Under the pieces are notes generated by a model, which saw nothing but the letters and a program-made list of their open reading frames with translations, ran no database searches and had not been told where the DNA came from. The position numbers and the translations under genes were made by a program. From the NCBI RefSeq assembly GCF_014196625.1, contig NZ_JACIDZ010000004.1, positions 62,001 to 126,000 of the forward strand: 64,000 nucleotides of DNA, read 5' to 3'. Shown one piece after another: positions 53,351 through 64,000 of this stretch; positions within the stretch are counted from its first letter, which is position 1, and each line of letters opens with the position of its first letter. The DNA is from Martelella radicis (GTDB taxonomy: Bacteria; Pseudomonadota; Alphaproteobacteria; Rhizobiales; Rhizobiaceae).

Positions 53351-53513
53351 TCAAGCCTCTTGATAATTGAAATAGTCTGGTCCTAAACGGCTTTTAGCCG
53401 AGCGCGTTCCACCTTGATAGCGTCACCCGGTCACAATCGCGGTATCGCGTCGCTTGGTCGGGCAGGTGTGGCCGAAAACACGCAGTTTTGCCGCGCCCGC
53501 CCTTCATGAGGCC

Positions 53514-55187
53514 TTATTCCACCGCGCAGCCGGTATCCCTGCCCAGATTGCAGATGTTCTTCAGCGCCTGGGTGCGGACCGGGCTCCAGTCGTCGGGATT
53601 GGAAACGGCGACCCAGGCGTCGATATAATCGCGGGCGAGGTAATTGTGCCCGAAGCCGGCCGGAAGCGCCTTCGACAAAGCCATGTCGAGGGCCAGCTGG
53701 AACTGGGTCACCACCGGCACGAAGCGCAGATAGGGCGAAACGTCCGGCGCCGGCTTCTCCTTCATCCATTCCGGCTCGCGAAAACCGGAATTGGGTTCGA
53801 AAAACACAATCGGATCAGAGGCATACTGGAGGAAATTGATCCTGATCCTGCCCCAGGAGCCGCCGCTTTGCGCCGGCTTGCGGAACTGCGAGGAAAAACG
53901 CACGACCTCGCCCTTGTCGACAACCGGCAGCACATAGGGCGTGCCTTCATTGCGCGCGGAAACCGTCTGACGCCAGAGATAGGAAGGGAAGGGCGGGCCG
54001 GCCCAGACGGCGCCGGCCACCGGCTGGTCCATCATCTGGAACACGTTGAAGGAATGCATGGACGACCATGCGCCGAGGCTGATGCCGTGCATGTAGAGTT
54101 CCGGGCGGCTGTCTTCCGGCAGGGTGAGCCAGTAGCGGTAGACCGCTTCCATCGTCGCGCTTGCCTGCGCGAGACCGGTATCGGTCTCGAAGATCAGCGC
54201 CAGCGGCGATTGCAGGAAGGAGTATTGAACGGCGACCGTCGCGACATCGCCGTTCTGCATGAATTCCAGCGTGTCATGCGCGCCGGGATCGAGCCAGCCG
54301 GTGCCGGTGGGGCTTGCGATCAGCAGGATCTTGCGGTCGAAGGCGTCCAGCCGGATCAGTTCCTGCAGCGCGATCTCCGCCCGCTCCTTCGGGTCGTCAT
54401 CCTCCGACCGGCCGACATAGACGCGGATCGGGCGTTCGGCGGGAACGCCGCTGAAGGTCGCGATATCTTCCGCCGAGGGCGCGCTGGTGACGAAATCCCG
54501 GCCGGGCTGGCCCATCGCCTCCCAGCTCACGAGCGATTCGCGACTGCCGGGAATGAAGGCATCCGTCGGCGCGGGCGGCGCGGTCTCGAACAGGTCCTGC
54601 GCCGTCTCATAGGTCTCGTCGAGGAACTCGATGGCAGAGGGCAGGACCCAGTCGCGCGAGGCGACGAAGACGATAAGCAGCACGATGACCAGGCCGAGCA
54701 GATTGGCCGCGCGCGGCGGAATGACCCGGTAAAGCCGCCGCCGAAGCCCGTCGAAGGCGGACTGGAACAGCGCGCCGATCAGGAACAGGACGGCAAAGGT
54801 CACAAGCCCGATGACGAGGATCGCCAGAACCGCGCCGCTTTCGAGAAGCTCCATATTGACCCGCGAGCGCACCGAATTCTGCCATTCGGTCCACATCGAC
54901 AGGCAGAAGGCAAGAAGGCCAAGCGATGCGACAAGGACGATGGCGCGGCCGACTGTTTGCCAGGTGCCGCGCGGCTCGGGGATCTGCAGCGCGCGCCAGA
55001 GGGACAGCAGAAACCGGCCGATCATGTAGCCGAGCGCCATCACCAGGCCCGCCAGCACGCCCTGCAGCGGCCAGCCGCGCGGGATCAGCGACGGCGTCAG
55101 CGAAGCGGCGAAGAACACCAGCCCCAGCGAAAGGGCGAAAATGCTGATGCTGTACCAGCTTCGGCTTTGGCGATCATCCTGTTCCAT
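53514..55187 (-). CDS. DUF2319 alpha/beta-hydrolase family membrane protein
   Basis: 557 aa. The N-terminal ~200 residues hold five or six membrane helices (SISIFALSLGLVFFAASL, GVLAGLVMALGYMIGRF, AIVLVASLGLLAFCL, AVLAILVIGLVTFAVLFLIG, LLGLVIVLLIVFVA). The rest is an alpha/beta hydrolase domain outside the membrane, with the nucleophile elbow-like MHGISLGAWSSMHSF (Ser) in the middle. Function unknown; the fold suggests an esterase or lipase. Ends with a pair of Cys in the last 15 residues, possibly a disulfide. It lies 18 bases from the end of the patatin region upstream. Confidence 0.87.
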   Translation of the reverse strand: MEQDDRQSRSWYSISIFALSLGLVFFAASLTPSLIPRGWPLQGVLAGLVMALGYMIGRFLLSLWRALQIPEPRGTWQTVGRAIVLVASLGLLAFCLSMWTEWQNSVRSRVNMELLESGAVLAILVIGLVTFAVLFLIGALFQSAFDGLRRRLYRVIPPRAANLLGLVIVLLIVFVASRDWVLPSAIEFLDETYETAQDLFETAPPAPTDAFIPGSRESLVSWEAMGQPGRDFVTSAPSAEDIATFSGVPAERPIRVYVGRSEDDDPKERAEIALQELIRLDAFDRKILLIASPTGTGWLDPGAHDTLEFMQNGDVATVAVQYSFLQSPLALIFETDTGLAQASATMEAVYRYWLTLPEDSRPELYMHGISLGAWSSMHSFNVFQMMDQPVAGAVWAGPPFPSYLWRQTVSARNEGTPYVLPVVDKGEVVRFSSQFRKPAQSGGSWGRIRINFLQYASDPIVFFEPNSGFREPEWMKEKPAPDVSPYLRFVPVVTQFQLALDMALSKALPAGFGHNYLARDYIDAWVAVSNPDDWSPVRTQALKNICNLGRDTGCAVE

Positions 55188-55228
55188 CTGCTTTGACCCG
55201 TCTCTCTGTTTATTGTTCTAATTGTCTG

Positions 55229-56170
55229 TTAATTAAGAATTTTCTCGATCCGGCGCCGGAAAGAATCCTGATCTGCGTCGGCAGCGGCGAGGATGTCCTC
55301 GACCTCGAAGAAATCCATCGGATTGAAACCGCCGACAGCCGGTTCGATGAAGAGATCGGGCCGGGCACACTTGACCTTCTCGGCGACGATCGAGCTCTGG
55401 GTGATGCTGAAGGAGCCGGCCCAGGTCTCGAAGGAGCCCGGGATCTCGCCGGTGTCCTCGACATCGGTTCCGGTCACGTCGATTGCGACGGTGAAATAGC
55501 GGGTCTTGTCTAGGAGGTCGAAGGGCGTCGGATTGACGAAGCCGCCGTCGATCAGCACGCGCCCATCGCGGCGGACCGGGGTCAGCAGCACGGGCAGGCA
55601 GGAGGAGGCGGAGATCGCCGACAGAAGCGGACCGTCGCGCATCACATATTCGTTCTGGCGATAGAAGTCGGTGGCGACGATCGTGAGCGGGATTTTCAGC
55701 TCGGAAAAAACACGGGCCATGCCCTCGGGAAACAGCGCCGCGAACAGGATTTCGGGCTCCACGACGGCGGGCCGGAAGATGTTGATCAGCGATCCCCAGG
55801 TGTCGCCGGTGTCGATCAGCAGCTTTTTGAGGAGCGACTGGCGGCGGGTGAAGAGGTCGACGATATAGTCGCGGATCTCGCGGCCGCTCATGCCGTCGCA
55901 GTAAAGCGTGCCGAGGATCGAGCCCATCGAGGTTCCGGCCACTTCCCTGGGCCGCACGCCGAGCGCATCCAGACTTTCGAGATAGGGGATATGGGCGAAG
56001 GCCTTGGCAGCGCCGCCGCCGAGCGCCAGTGCCAGCCCCTCTTTCTTGCGTGAAGCAACCTCGGCGGTGTCGGCCATGGCGGGGTCCTTTGGCAGCGGTG
56101 CTTGCGCGCGCGCGGATCCGGCAATCAGGCCGGCGCCTGCGGCAAGCAGGAAGTTTCGACGTTGGACCAT
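55229..56170 (-). CDS. Patatin-like phospholipase family protein, exported
   Basis: 313 aa with a Tat-like signal (QRRNFLLAAGAGLIAGSARA). The patatin domain shows LALGGGAAKAFAHIPYLESL (oxyanion loop), GTSMGSILGTLYCDGMSGRE (nucleophile Ser in GxSxG) and IDGGFVNPTPFDLL (catalytic Asp in DGG). The Ser-Asp dyad is intact, so periplasmic phospholipase/acyl-hydrolase activity is likely. ATG 56170 has a GGAAAGAG site; the frame is open to 56272. It is upstream of the DUF2319 gene on the same strand with 41 bases between them, probably cotranscribed. Confidence 0.88.
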   Translation of the reverse strand: MVQRRNFLLAAGAGLIAGSARAQAPLPKDPAMADTAEVASRKKEGLALALGGGAAKAFAHIPYLESLDALGVRPREVAGTSMGSILGTLYCDGMSGREIRDYIVDLFTRRQSLLKKLLIDTGDTWGSLINIFRPAVVEPEILFAALFPEGMARVFSELKIPLTIVATDFYRQNEYVMRDGPLLSAISASSCLPVLLTPVRRDGRVLIDGGFVNPTPFDLLDKTRYFTVAIDVTGTDVEDTGEIPGSFETWAGSFSITQSSIVAEKVKCARPDLFIEPAVGGFNPMDFFEVEDILAAADADQDSFRRRIEKILN

Positions 56171-56503
56171 GGCTCTTTCCGTTTGAAGGCGCTTGTGCGG
56201 ACTATAATTTGCCCGGGTTTGGCAGGCAAGCAAAGGTGCCAATGGCGGGTGTTCACCGTTAATCCTCTGCATGAACTTCAGCGCTATTTATATGAAGTTA
56301 ACCATATAAGTTGATGAAATTTATGTGAAAAAATATTCTATCGCAGATTTTGACGTTGGCTCGTCGTCTTCAAGCTCATGAGGCAAGAGCATGAAATGAA
56401 CGCAGCGCTGACAAACCGGCTCGGCGCGGAGTGGCGGGCAATCTCGTCTTGAATGCAGGCATGGCCTGATTGCCAACGGCCGCCCGTCAAAGTCGAACGC
56501 CTG
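56171..56503. other. Intergenic region patatin - parE
   Basis: 333 bases without a supported gene. An AT-rich patch at 56285-56345 includes TATATG-N8-CATATA around GTTAAC, a probable promoter or operator zone for the minus-strand patatin gene. Confidence 0.4.
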
Positions 56504-58591
56504 CTAGATATCCAGATTCTCCGCAAAGGCGGCGTTTTCCTGGATGAAGCGGAAACGGGCATCGGCCTTGGTGCCCATCAGGTCGTCGACGGCGGTCTTG
56601 GTGCCCTCGAAGTCAACCGCATCGATATCGACCCTCAGCAGCATGCGCTTCTTCGGGTCCATCGTGGTTTCCTTCAACTGGGCGGGCAGCATTTCGCCAA
56701 GACCCTTGAACCGGCTGATCTCGACCTTACCGCGCCCGGTGAAGTAGGTTTCCATCAGTTCGGCGCGGTGGGCATCATCACGGGCATAGGCCGTCTTGCC
56801 GCCCTGGGTGATCTTGTAGAGCGGCGGCACGGCCAGGAAGAGATGGCCCTGGCGGATCAGCTCCGGCATCTCCTTGTAGAAGAACGTGATCAGCAGCGAG
56901 GCGATATGGGCGCCGTCGACGTCCGCATCGGTCATGATGATGATGCGCTCATAGCGAAGGTCCTCTTCGCGGTATTTCGTCCGCGTGCCGCAGCCGAGCG
57001 CCTGGATCATGTCGGCGAGCAACTGGTTGGACGTGAACTTGTCGCGTCCGGCGCTCGCCACGTTCAGGATCTTGCCCCTGAGCGGCAGGATCGCCTGGTT
57101 GGTTCGGTTGCGCGCCTGCTTGGCCGAACCGCCGGCCGAATCGCCCTCGACGAGAAAGAGTTCCGCCCCTGCCGCCGTGTTCTGCGAACAGTCGGCAAGC
57201 TTGCCGGGAAGCCGCAGTTTCTTGACGGCGGACTTGCGGTTGACCTCGCGCTCCTTGCGCCGGCGCAGCCTTTCCTCGGAGCGCTCGATCACCCAGTCGA
57301 GAAGCTTTTCGGCTTCCATCGGATTGGCGGAGAGATAGAGGTCGAAGGGGTCGCGCAGCGCGTTCTCGACGATGCGCTGGGCTTCCACGGTCGCCAGTCT
57401 GTCCTTGGTCTGGCCGACGAATTCCGGCTCGCGGATGAAGACCGAGAGCATGCCGATCGCGGAGATCATCACGTCGTCGGTGGTGATCTGCGCGCCGCGC
57501 TTGTTGCCGATCATCTCGGCGTAATTCTTCAGCCCGCGCATCAGCGCCTGGCGCAGGCCCGCCTCATGCGTTCCACCCTCGGGCGTCGGCACGGTATTGC
57601 AGTAGGAGTGGACGTCGGGATCGCCGCCATACCAGGAGACGGCCCATTCGACGGCGCCGTGGCCGCCGGTCTTCTCCGTCTTGCCGGCGAAAATTTCGCG
57701 GGTGACGGTGAAATCCTTGCCGATGGTTGCCGCCAGATAATCCTTCAGCCCGCCGGGGAAGTGGAACACCGCCTTGTCCGGAACGTCCTCATTGCCCTCG
57801 ACGAGCGAGGGATCGCAGGACCAGCGGATCTCCACGCCGCCGAAGAGATAGGCCTTGGAACGGGCCATGCGCATGACGCGGGCCGGATCGAATTTCGCCC
57901 GCGGTCCGAAGATTTCGGCGTCGGGGTGAAAGCGCACGCGCGTGCCGCGACGGTTCTGGATCGGTCCAAGGTCCTGCAGCTCGCCCTGCGGCACGCCGCG
58001 CGAGAAGGCCAGCCGGTAGAGACGCCGCTCGCGGGCGACTTCCACCTCCAGCATGTCGGACAGCGCGTTGACCACGGACACGCCGACGCCGTGCAGGCCG
58101 CCAGAGGTCTCGTAGGCCTTGCCGTCGAACTTGCCGCCGGCATGCAGCTTGGTCATGATCACTTCGAGCGTCGACTTGCCCGGCACCTGCGGATGGTTTT
58201 CCACCGGAATGCCCCGGCCGTTATCCGTCACCGTCAGCATGCCTTCGGCGTCGAGATGCACCTCGATGAAGTCCGCATGGCCGGCCACGGCCTCGTCCAT
58301 GGAATTGTCGATGACTTCCGCGAAGAGATGGTGCAGCGCCTTGTCGTCGGTTCCGCCGATATACATGCCCGGCCGCATGCGCACCGGCTCCAGCCCCTCC
58401 AGCACGCGGATGGAGGACGCGCCGTAGTCGTCGTCCGCAGCCTTGATCTCGGCAGGGGGCTTTTCGGCTGACTTGCGCGCAGGGCGCGGAGCCGCATCCT
58501 CGGCTGGCTTCTTGCTGTTGCCCGAAATGTCGGCGAAGAGGTCTTTGCTGTTATCCATAAGGTCCGGCAGAGTGTTCTGGTTGGTGTGCAT
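56504..58591 (-). CDS. parE: DNA topoisomerase IV subunit B
   Basis: 695-aa type IIA topoisomerase ATPase subunit that decatenates daughter chromosomes. GHKL ATPase: EVIDNSMDEAVAG, DNGRGIPVENHPQ, GGLHGVGVSVVNALS; transducer with the KT-type loop; TOPRIM with LVEGDSAGGSAKQARNR and IIIMTDADVDGAHI; C-terminal RFKGLGEMLPAQLKETTMDP. The PLRGKILNV motif and the length separate it from GyrB. The N-terminal ~50 residues are low-complexity (Pro/Ala/Lys). An alternative Met at residue 12 exists. Confidence 0.95.
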   Translation of the reverse strand: MHTNQNTLPDLMDNSKDLFADISGNSKKPAEDAAPRPARKSAEKPPAEIKAADDDYGASSIRVLEGLEPVRMRPGMYIGGTDDKALHHLFAEVIDNSMDEAVAGHADFIEVHLDAEGMLTVTDNGRGIPVENHPQVPGKSTLEVIMTKLHAGGKFDGKAYETSGGLHGVGVSVVNALSDMLEVEVARERRLYRLAFSRGVPQGELQDLGPIQNRRGTRVRFHPDAEIFGPRAKFDPARVMRMARSKAYLFGGVEIRWSCDPSLVEGNEDVPDKAVFHFPGGLKDYLAATIGKDFTVTREIFAGKTEKTGGHGAVEWAVSWYGGDPDVHSYCNTVPTPEGGTHEAGLRQALMRGLKNYAEMIGNKRGAQITTDDVMISAIGMLSVFIREPEFVGQTKDRLATVEAQRIVENALRDPFDLYLSANPMEAEKLLDWVIERSEERLRRRKEREVNRKSAVKKLRLPGKLADCSQNTAAGAELFLVEGDSAGGSAKQARNRTNQAILPLRGKILNVASAGRDKFTSNQLLADMIQALGCGTRTKYREEDLRYERIIIMTDADVDGAHIASLLITFFYKEMPELIRQGHLFLAVPPLYKITQGGKTAYARDDAHRAELMETYFTGRGKVEISRFKGLGEMLPAQLKETTMDPKKRMLLRVDIDAVDFEGTKTAVDDLMGTKADARFRFIQENAAFAENLDI

Positions 58592-58955
58592 GCGCCTTAT
58601 AGGCGAATCAGTGCTCTATTCTGGCAAAGATTGGGCCGTTAGGCGATGCTGTGCCAAATTGTCGCAGTCTGGCTGTGGATGAAGGCGCGGCGACGTGTCA
58701 AAAGGGCCGCAAGAAAGGCACTGCTGCCTGCGACGCGATTCGATTGAACTGCGCGTCAAACCGATTAGGAGGAGCGCAGAACCGGAAATTTCACCATCGT
58801 GTTCCTGCCGTTTGTTCTGGGACAAGACGGAAGATTTGCGGCCGGCGCATGAGGAGAGCCGGCATCGCGGCATTTGCGCCTCGACCCTGAATAGGGGAAG
58901 AAGGGGACAAGGACCCTCGGTGCCTGACGAAAGACATTTTGGGAGTAAAAGATAG
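58592..58955. other. Divergent intergenic region parE / tpiA
   Basis: 364 bases containing both promoters. A GGAGGAG at 58769 is not followed by a credible frame. A frame for 13 residues (58849-58890, MRRAGIAAFAPRP) is too short to support. Nothing else is seen. Confidence 0.4.
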
Positions 58956-59726
58956 ATGACATCCGACATCCGACCGCTGGTCGCCGGGAACTGGAAAATG
59001 AACGGAACCCGGGCATCGCTTGATCAGATCAGAGCGATTGCACACGGCGTCAGCGGCCCTCTTTCGCGGAAACTGGATGCGCTGATCTGCCCGCCCTCGA
59101 CGCTGCTTTACGTCGCGACCACGCTGACGGTGGACACCAAGCTTCTGATCGGCGCGCAGGATTGCCACCAGAAGGCCCGCACCGGCGCCCATACGGGCGA
59201 CATCTCGGCGGAGATGATCCGCGACTGCTTTGCCACCCACGTCATCGTCGGACATTCCGAGCGGCGCAAGGAGCACAAGGAAAACAACAAGGTGGTCTCC
59301 ACCAAGGCGCGCGCGGCCTATGATCAGGGTCTGACGGCGATCGTCTGCATCGGCGAAACACGGTCGGAGCATGCGAGCGGTCGCACCATGGAGGTTCTGC
59401 ACCGCCAGCTTTTCGAGAGCATGCCGGACGATGCCACCGGCGACAATACGGTCATCGCCTATGAGCCCGTCTGGGCGATCGGCACGGGCCAGACGCCCGG
59501 TCCAGAACAGGTGGCGGACGTGCATGCGGCCATGCGGCGCGACCTGATCGAGCGCTTCGGCGAGGCCGGCGAGCGCTTCCGTCTGCTCTATGGCGGCTCT
59601 GTAAAGCCGGGCAATGCCAAGGAACTGATGAGCGTGCCGCATGTCAACGGCGCGCTGATCGGCGGGGCAAGCCTCAAGGCGGCCGATTTCCTCTCAATCT
59701 ATCATGCCTATGAGGATATCGTTTAG
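58956..59726 (+). CDS. tpiA: Triosephosphate isomerase
   Basis: 256-aa TIM-barrel enzyme interconverting dihydroxyacetone phosphate and glyceraldehyde 3-phosphate. Active-site residues are visible: Lys in AGNWKMNG, His in VIVGHSERR, Glu in [13 protein letters not shown], and the phosphate-binding [10 protein letters not shown] plus [11 protein letters not shown]. Length is typical. Ribosome binding site GGGAG stands 13 bases before the ATG, with an intervening AAAAGATAG. Confidence 0.97.
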   Translation: MTSDIRPLVAGNWKMNGTRASLDQIRAIAHGVSGPLSRKLDALICPPSTLLYVATTLTVDTKLLIGAQDCHQKARTGAHTGDISAEMIRDCFATHVIVGHSERRKEHKENNKVVSTKARAAYDQGLTAIVCIGETRSEHASGRTMEVLHRQLFESMPDDATGDNTVIAYEPVWAIGTGQTPGPEQVADVHAAMRRDLIERFGEAGERFRLLYGGSVKPGNAKELMSVPHVNGALIGGASLKAADFLSIYHAYEDIV

Positions 59727-60036
59727 GCAATGCGTTCGATCGGATCCTTCAAACAGGCCGATAGGTCATTGAAGTAAAAAGAAAAATAGAGGTATTATCG
59801 GATCTGCCCGGCTGGGCGGCTTCTCTTTCGGCGCCAGTGTCTTCCGCCTGACTGCCGAAGTCCTCCCGGAACAAGCGGGCCGTCTGCCGTCTCACCCGCG
59901 GCAAACCGGCGGCTGCGCGTTTGGCGGGCAGGTATGAAAAAGGGGTTGGATTGACAGCGCGCCTCATGTAGAGAAGCGCCAGATATTCTTGGATTGCCCC
60001 GTTTGCACCTCGCGGGCGGGGCCGGATTGGACATTC
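59727..60036. other. Intergenic region tpiA - secG
   Basis: 310 bases without a supported gene. An AT-rich patch (59768-59798) follows tpiA. A TTGACA at 59951-59956 is a possible -35 box for secG. No tRNA is present, although a tRNA-Leu sometimes lies next to secG in other bacteria. Confidence 0.4.
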
Positions 60037-60480
60037 ATGCAGACGGTACTGATCGTAATTCACCTGATAATCGTCGTTGCGCTTGCCGGTGTGATCCTCA
60101 TTCAGAGGTCTGAAGGCGGCGGGCTCGGCATCGGCGGCGGATCCGGCTTCATGACGGCGCGCGGAACGGCCAATGCGCTGACCCGCACGACCGCCATCCT
60201 CGCCACGCTGTTTTTCGTCACCTCGCTCGGTCTCGGCATCCTTTCCCGTTACCAGGGCAATCCGTCGGATATTCTCGACCGGATCGAACAGAACGCCGAG
60301 ACGGATGGCCAGGGCATCCTGAACCAGCTTGGCGGCTCGATCACCACCGAGGCCCCGGCGACCAATGACGCGGGCGTGCCGACGGGCGCAGACAGCGCGG
60401 CTCCGGCCGACGGCCAGCAGCCCGCGGTTTCGACGCCGGCGGCGGACTCGAACGCGACGGGCGTTCCCACCGGCGATTGA
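60037..60480 (+). CDS. secG: Preprotein translocase subunit SecG
   Basis: 147-aa inner-membrane protein of the SecYEG channel. Two helices (residues ~2-22 and ~50-70) flank the conserved LIQRSEGGGLGIGGGSGFMTARGTANALTRTTAILATLF cytoplasmic loop. The C-terminal ~65 residues are an acidic Pro/Ala/Thr-rich tail (VPTGADSAAPADGQQPA), which is typical of alphaproteobacterial SecG and longer than in E. coli. ATG 60037 is the family start. Terminator downstream, then pyrG. Confidence 0.92.
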   Translation: MQTVLIVIHLIIVVALAGVILIQRSEGGGLGIGGGSGFMTARGTANALTRTTAILATLFFVTSLGLGILSRYQGNPSDILDRIEQNAETDGQGILNQLGGSITTEAPATNDAGVPTGADSAAPADGQQPAVSTPAADSNATGVPTGD

Positions 60481-60502
60481 TCGCCGAAAATCGGAAAAAC
60501 AT

Positions 60503-60537
60503 ATCCGGCGGGAGGCAACAGCCCGCCGGATTTTCTT
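60503..60537 (+). terminator. Terminator after secG
   Basis: Perfect 10-bp stem ATCCGGCGGG/CCCGCCGGAT, nine-base loop, then TTTTCTTT on the plus strand. Confidence 0.9.
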
Positions 60538-60593
60538 TGGGCCCAACCGTGCGAAGCAGCAGACGCTGAGCGCGCGGAAGGGCGTTCTTGTGA

Positions 60594-62303
<1,710 letters not shown>

Positions 62304-62496
62304 CTCATTCGCGGTCGGGCGGAAACGCCTGGCCTCCGCGATGATGCGTCAGAGCGTATAGTTGGATCGGTCGGGCACCACTTACTCTCCGCCCGATCCG
62401 TCATGCCGGCGCGAGACCGGTGTGACAGTGTTTCACGCTGCAGGCGGAAAACCCTATCCACTCTTCCTGAAAACGTTCTGTCCGTGTCGGCAGGCT

Positions 62497-64000
62497 TCAG
62501 ACCGAGGCTTCGGCCATCTTGCGGCGCAGAAGCGTTTCCATCGCATCCGCCGGCATTGGCCGGGCGAGCCAGTAGCCCTGAAGCGCGTCGCAGCCAAGAT
62601 CGGTTAGGATGCGAGCGTGTTGCCGGGATTCGACGCCTTCGGCGATCACCCTGATATTCAACGTCTTTCCGATGTCGACGATCGATTTGACGATGGCGCG
62701 CTGATCATGCGAGCGGGTCAGCGGCAAAACCAGTTCCCGGGCGATTTTCAAGCCGTTCGGCGCCACCTTCAAGAGGCCGGTGATCGATGTGTAGCCGGTT
62801 CCGAAATCATCGACATCGATATTGATGCCGAGCCTGCGGATCTGTTTCAGATTGTAGGCGCTCACGTCGTCCTGCTGGTCGAGGAAGATCGACTCGAGAA
62901 GTTCGAAGGTCAGCGTGCCGGCGGGCAGTTCCGTGCGCTGCAGGGCGGGCACAAGCGCGGGATCGCTGAGGCGGTGAGGCGAGAGGTTGAGCGACAGTCG
63001 GGGCGGCGACAGCCCGTTGTCCCGCCAGTGGCGATGGTCTTCAAGCGCCTGGGCTAGAATGCTGGCATCGATGATGTTCATGATGTTGAGCGACTGCGCG
63101 AGCGGGATGAAGCTCGACGGCTCGCTGAAGCTGCCATCGGATTGGCGCCAGCGGGCCAGCGTCTCTATGCCCTGGATCTCGAATGTCTCGGCGTCATATT
63201 GCGGTTGATAGAAGGGGATAAAGTCGTTCTGCTCGATCGCCTGCATCAGCCGGTCCGAAGGCTTGCGGTCGACGACATCGGCAATGCGGATTCCGGGGGT
63301 GAAGAAGGCGGTCTGGCCGTGACCCCTCGATTTGGCATGCTTCAGCGCGTGGTCGCTGTCGCGCAGCATCGCGGCGGCGTCAGCCTTCTTGTTTCCCATC
63401 GTCGCGATGCCGATGCTCGCGGAAATCCGGACGCGCGCATCGTTGAGTGAGATCGGCTTTGCAAGTTCGAGCAGAACCCGTTTCGCCGTCTGCTCCAGCT
63501 TGTCCCTGCCGCCTTCATAGCTGATGATCATGGCGAATTCGTCTCCGCCCATGCGGGCGACGAAATCATTGTGCTTTGACATATCCAGAAGGGTCTGGGC
63601 CGCATGACAGAGCACGCGGTCGCCGGCGCCATGGCCATAGGTGCTGTTGATGCCCTTGAAGTCGTCGACGTCGATCTGCAGCAGCCCGACCTTAAGATCG
63701 GAGGCGGCGGCGATCGAGACCCGGCGTTCCAGCTCGTCTTCGAGAAAGCGGCGGTTGGGCAGGGCTGTGAGGTAGTCATGGAGCGCTGCATATTCGATGT
63801 CGGATTTCGCCCGGTCGAGTTCGAAATTGCGAGCCTCCGCCAGTTGCTTGGCGGTCACGAGGTCCTGACGGAGGCGCACTTCCTCCGTCACGTCCCAGTT
63901 AATGCCCACGATGGTTTCCTCGCCGTTTTCACCAAGATGGAGACGCACCAGATGGCGGACATGGCGCAGAGAGCCGTCATTTTCGCGGTAGATGCGGAAT
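62497..64000 (-). CDS. PAS-GGDEF-EAL protein (5' end outside window)
   Basis: At least 500 aa. The visible start is the end of a PAS/PAC domain (LRHVRHLVRLHL, then VGINWDVTEEVRLRQ). GGDEF follows (RMGGDEFAMII; inhibitory RxxD absent, KHND in its place), then an EAL domain whose signature reads ETL (IETLARWRQ) but keeps NLSPHRL, ELLES, DVDDFGTGYTS, AEGVES and LQGYWLARPM. The phosphodiesterase residues look complete. It matches the architecture of the protein at 16822. Convergent with pyrG. Confidence 0.92.
   Translation of the reverse strand, partial: FRIYRENDGSLRHVRHLVRLHLGENGEETIVGINWDVTEEVRLRQDLVTAKQLAEARNFELDRAKSDIEYAALHDYLTALPNRRFLEDELERRVSIAAASDLKVGLLQIDVDDFKGINSTYGHGAGDRVLCHAAQTLLDMSKHNDFVARMGGDEFAMIISYEGGRDKLEQTAKRVLLELAKPISLNDARVRISASIGIATMGNKKADAAAMLRDSDHALKHAKSRGHGQTAFFTPGIRIADVVDRKPSDRLMQAIEQNDFIPFYQPQYDAETFEIQGIETLARWRQSDGSFSEPSSFIPLAQSLNIMNIIDASILAQALEDHRHWRDNGLSPPRLSLNLSPHRLSDPALVPALQRTELPAGTLTFELLESIFLDQQDDVSAYNLKQIRRLGINIDVDDFGTGYTSITGLLKVAPNGLKIARELVLPLTRSHDQRAIVKSIVDIGKTLNIRVIAEGVESRQHARILTDLGCDALQGYWLARPMPADAMETLLRRKMAEASV

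Noticed and set aside
53454-55196. 580-aa plus-strand open frame opposite the DUF2319 gene
   Set aside because: Arg/Gly-rich translation without domains; the minus-strand frame has membrane helices and a hydrolase elbow.
56453-58471. 672-aa plus-strand open frame inside parE
   Set aside because: Same reason: a high-GC antisense frame opposite a well-supported topoisomerase gene.
62397-62433. Possible fourth copy of the palindromic element downstream of pyrG
   Set aside because: Only a single short arm (CCGTCATGCCGG..CCGGTGTGACAG) is present; the core, interior and flanking repeats are missing, so it is at most a degenerate fragment.

Overview
The window reads as core chromosome of a Hyphomicrobiales (Rhizobiales) alphaproteobacterium. 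Pointers are the complete aapJQMP general amino-acid transporter, an alpha-r14 type anti-Shine-Dalgarno sRNA, two DUF1127 microproteins, DUF1489, DUF3126, DUF2319 and TIGR02281 family proteins, a cysE/DUF3126 pair, high GC with strong GC-ending codon preference, and dispersed palindromes of the CCGTCA..CCGG type. A Rhizobiaceae or Martelella-like genus is my best guess, but the genus cannot be fixed from here. I see no phage, plasmid, transposase, CRISPR, rRNA or tRNA.

Layout. 1-9 kb: pepN (cut by the left edge), an EamA permease, an MFS permease, an unknown protein, a PAS protein with a decayed kinase-like C-terminus, a 63-aa protein, a UDG-fold protein and an atypical SDR. 9-16 kb: ETF-ubiquinone oxidoreductase, lipid kinase, amn, a glutathione transferase, a HisC-like aminotransferase and two DUF1127 genes. 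16-25 kb: an alpha-r14 sRNA, a GGDEF-EAL protein, mgtE, a MerR regulator, a coupled DUF599/acyltransferase pair, a 33-aa membrane peptide and sdaA. 25-37 kb: DUF1489, the aap operon, metC, an SH3 protein, an FAD monooxygenase, a zinc-finger protein, a hydrolase, cysE and DUF3126. 37-45 kb: TauE, an aspartic protease, divergent cobS/cobT, dgkA, GNAT, a sensor kinase, a second UDG-family gene, an Lrp-type regulator and an outer-membrane barrel. 45-64 kb: thrS, GT25, a secreted protein, nitroreductase and flavin reductase, a CitE-like protein, an NADPH-FMN reductase, an L,D-transpeptidase, DUF2319, patatin, parE, tpiA, secG, pyrG and a second GGDEF-EAL protein cut by the right edge.

Functionally this is housekeeping: amino-acid uptake and sulfur/serine metabolism (aap, metC, cysE, sdaA), late cobalamin assembly (cobS, cobT), nucleotide metabolism (amn, pyrG), envelope work (L,D-transpeptidase, GT25, dgkA, Omp) and c-di-GMP turnover (two GGDEF-EAL proteins).

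The least ordinary signals are non-coding. (1) Three copies of a ~200-bp palindromic element each sit in a convergent intergenic gap between short direct repeats. (2) An alpha-r14 sRNA carries three hairpins, each displaying a CUCCUCC anti-SD loop. (3) An orphan minus-strand terminator points to an unannotated transcript near 36.9-37.0 kb. (4) A palindrome overlaps the likely promoter of the Lrp-type gene.
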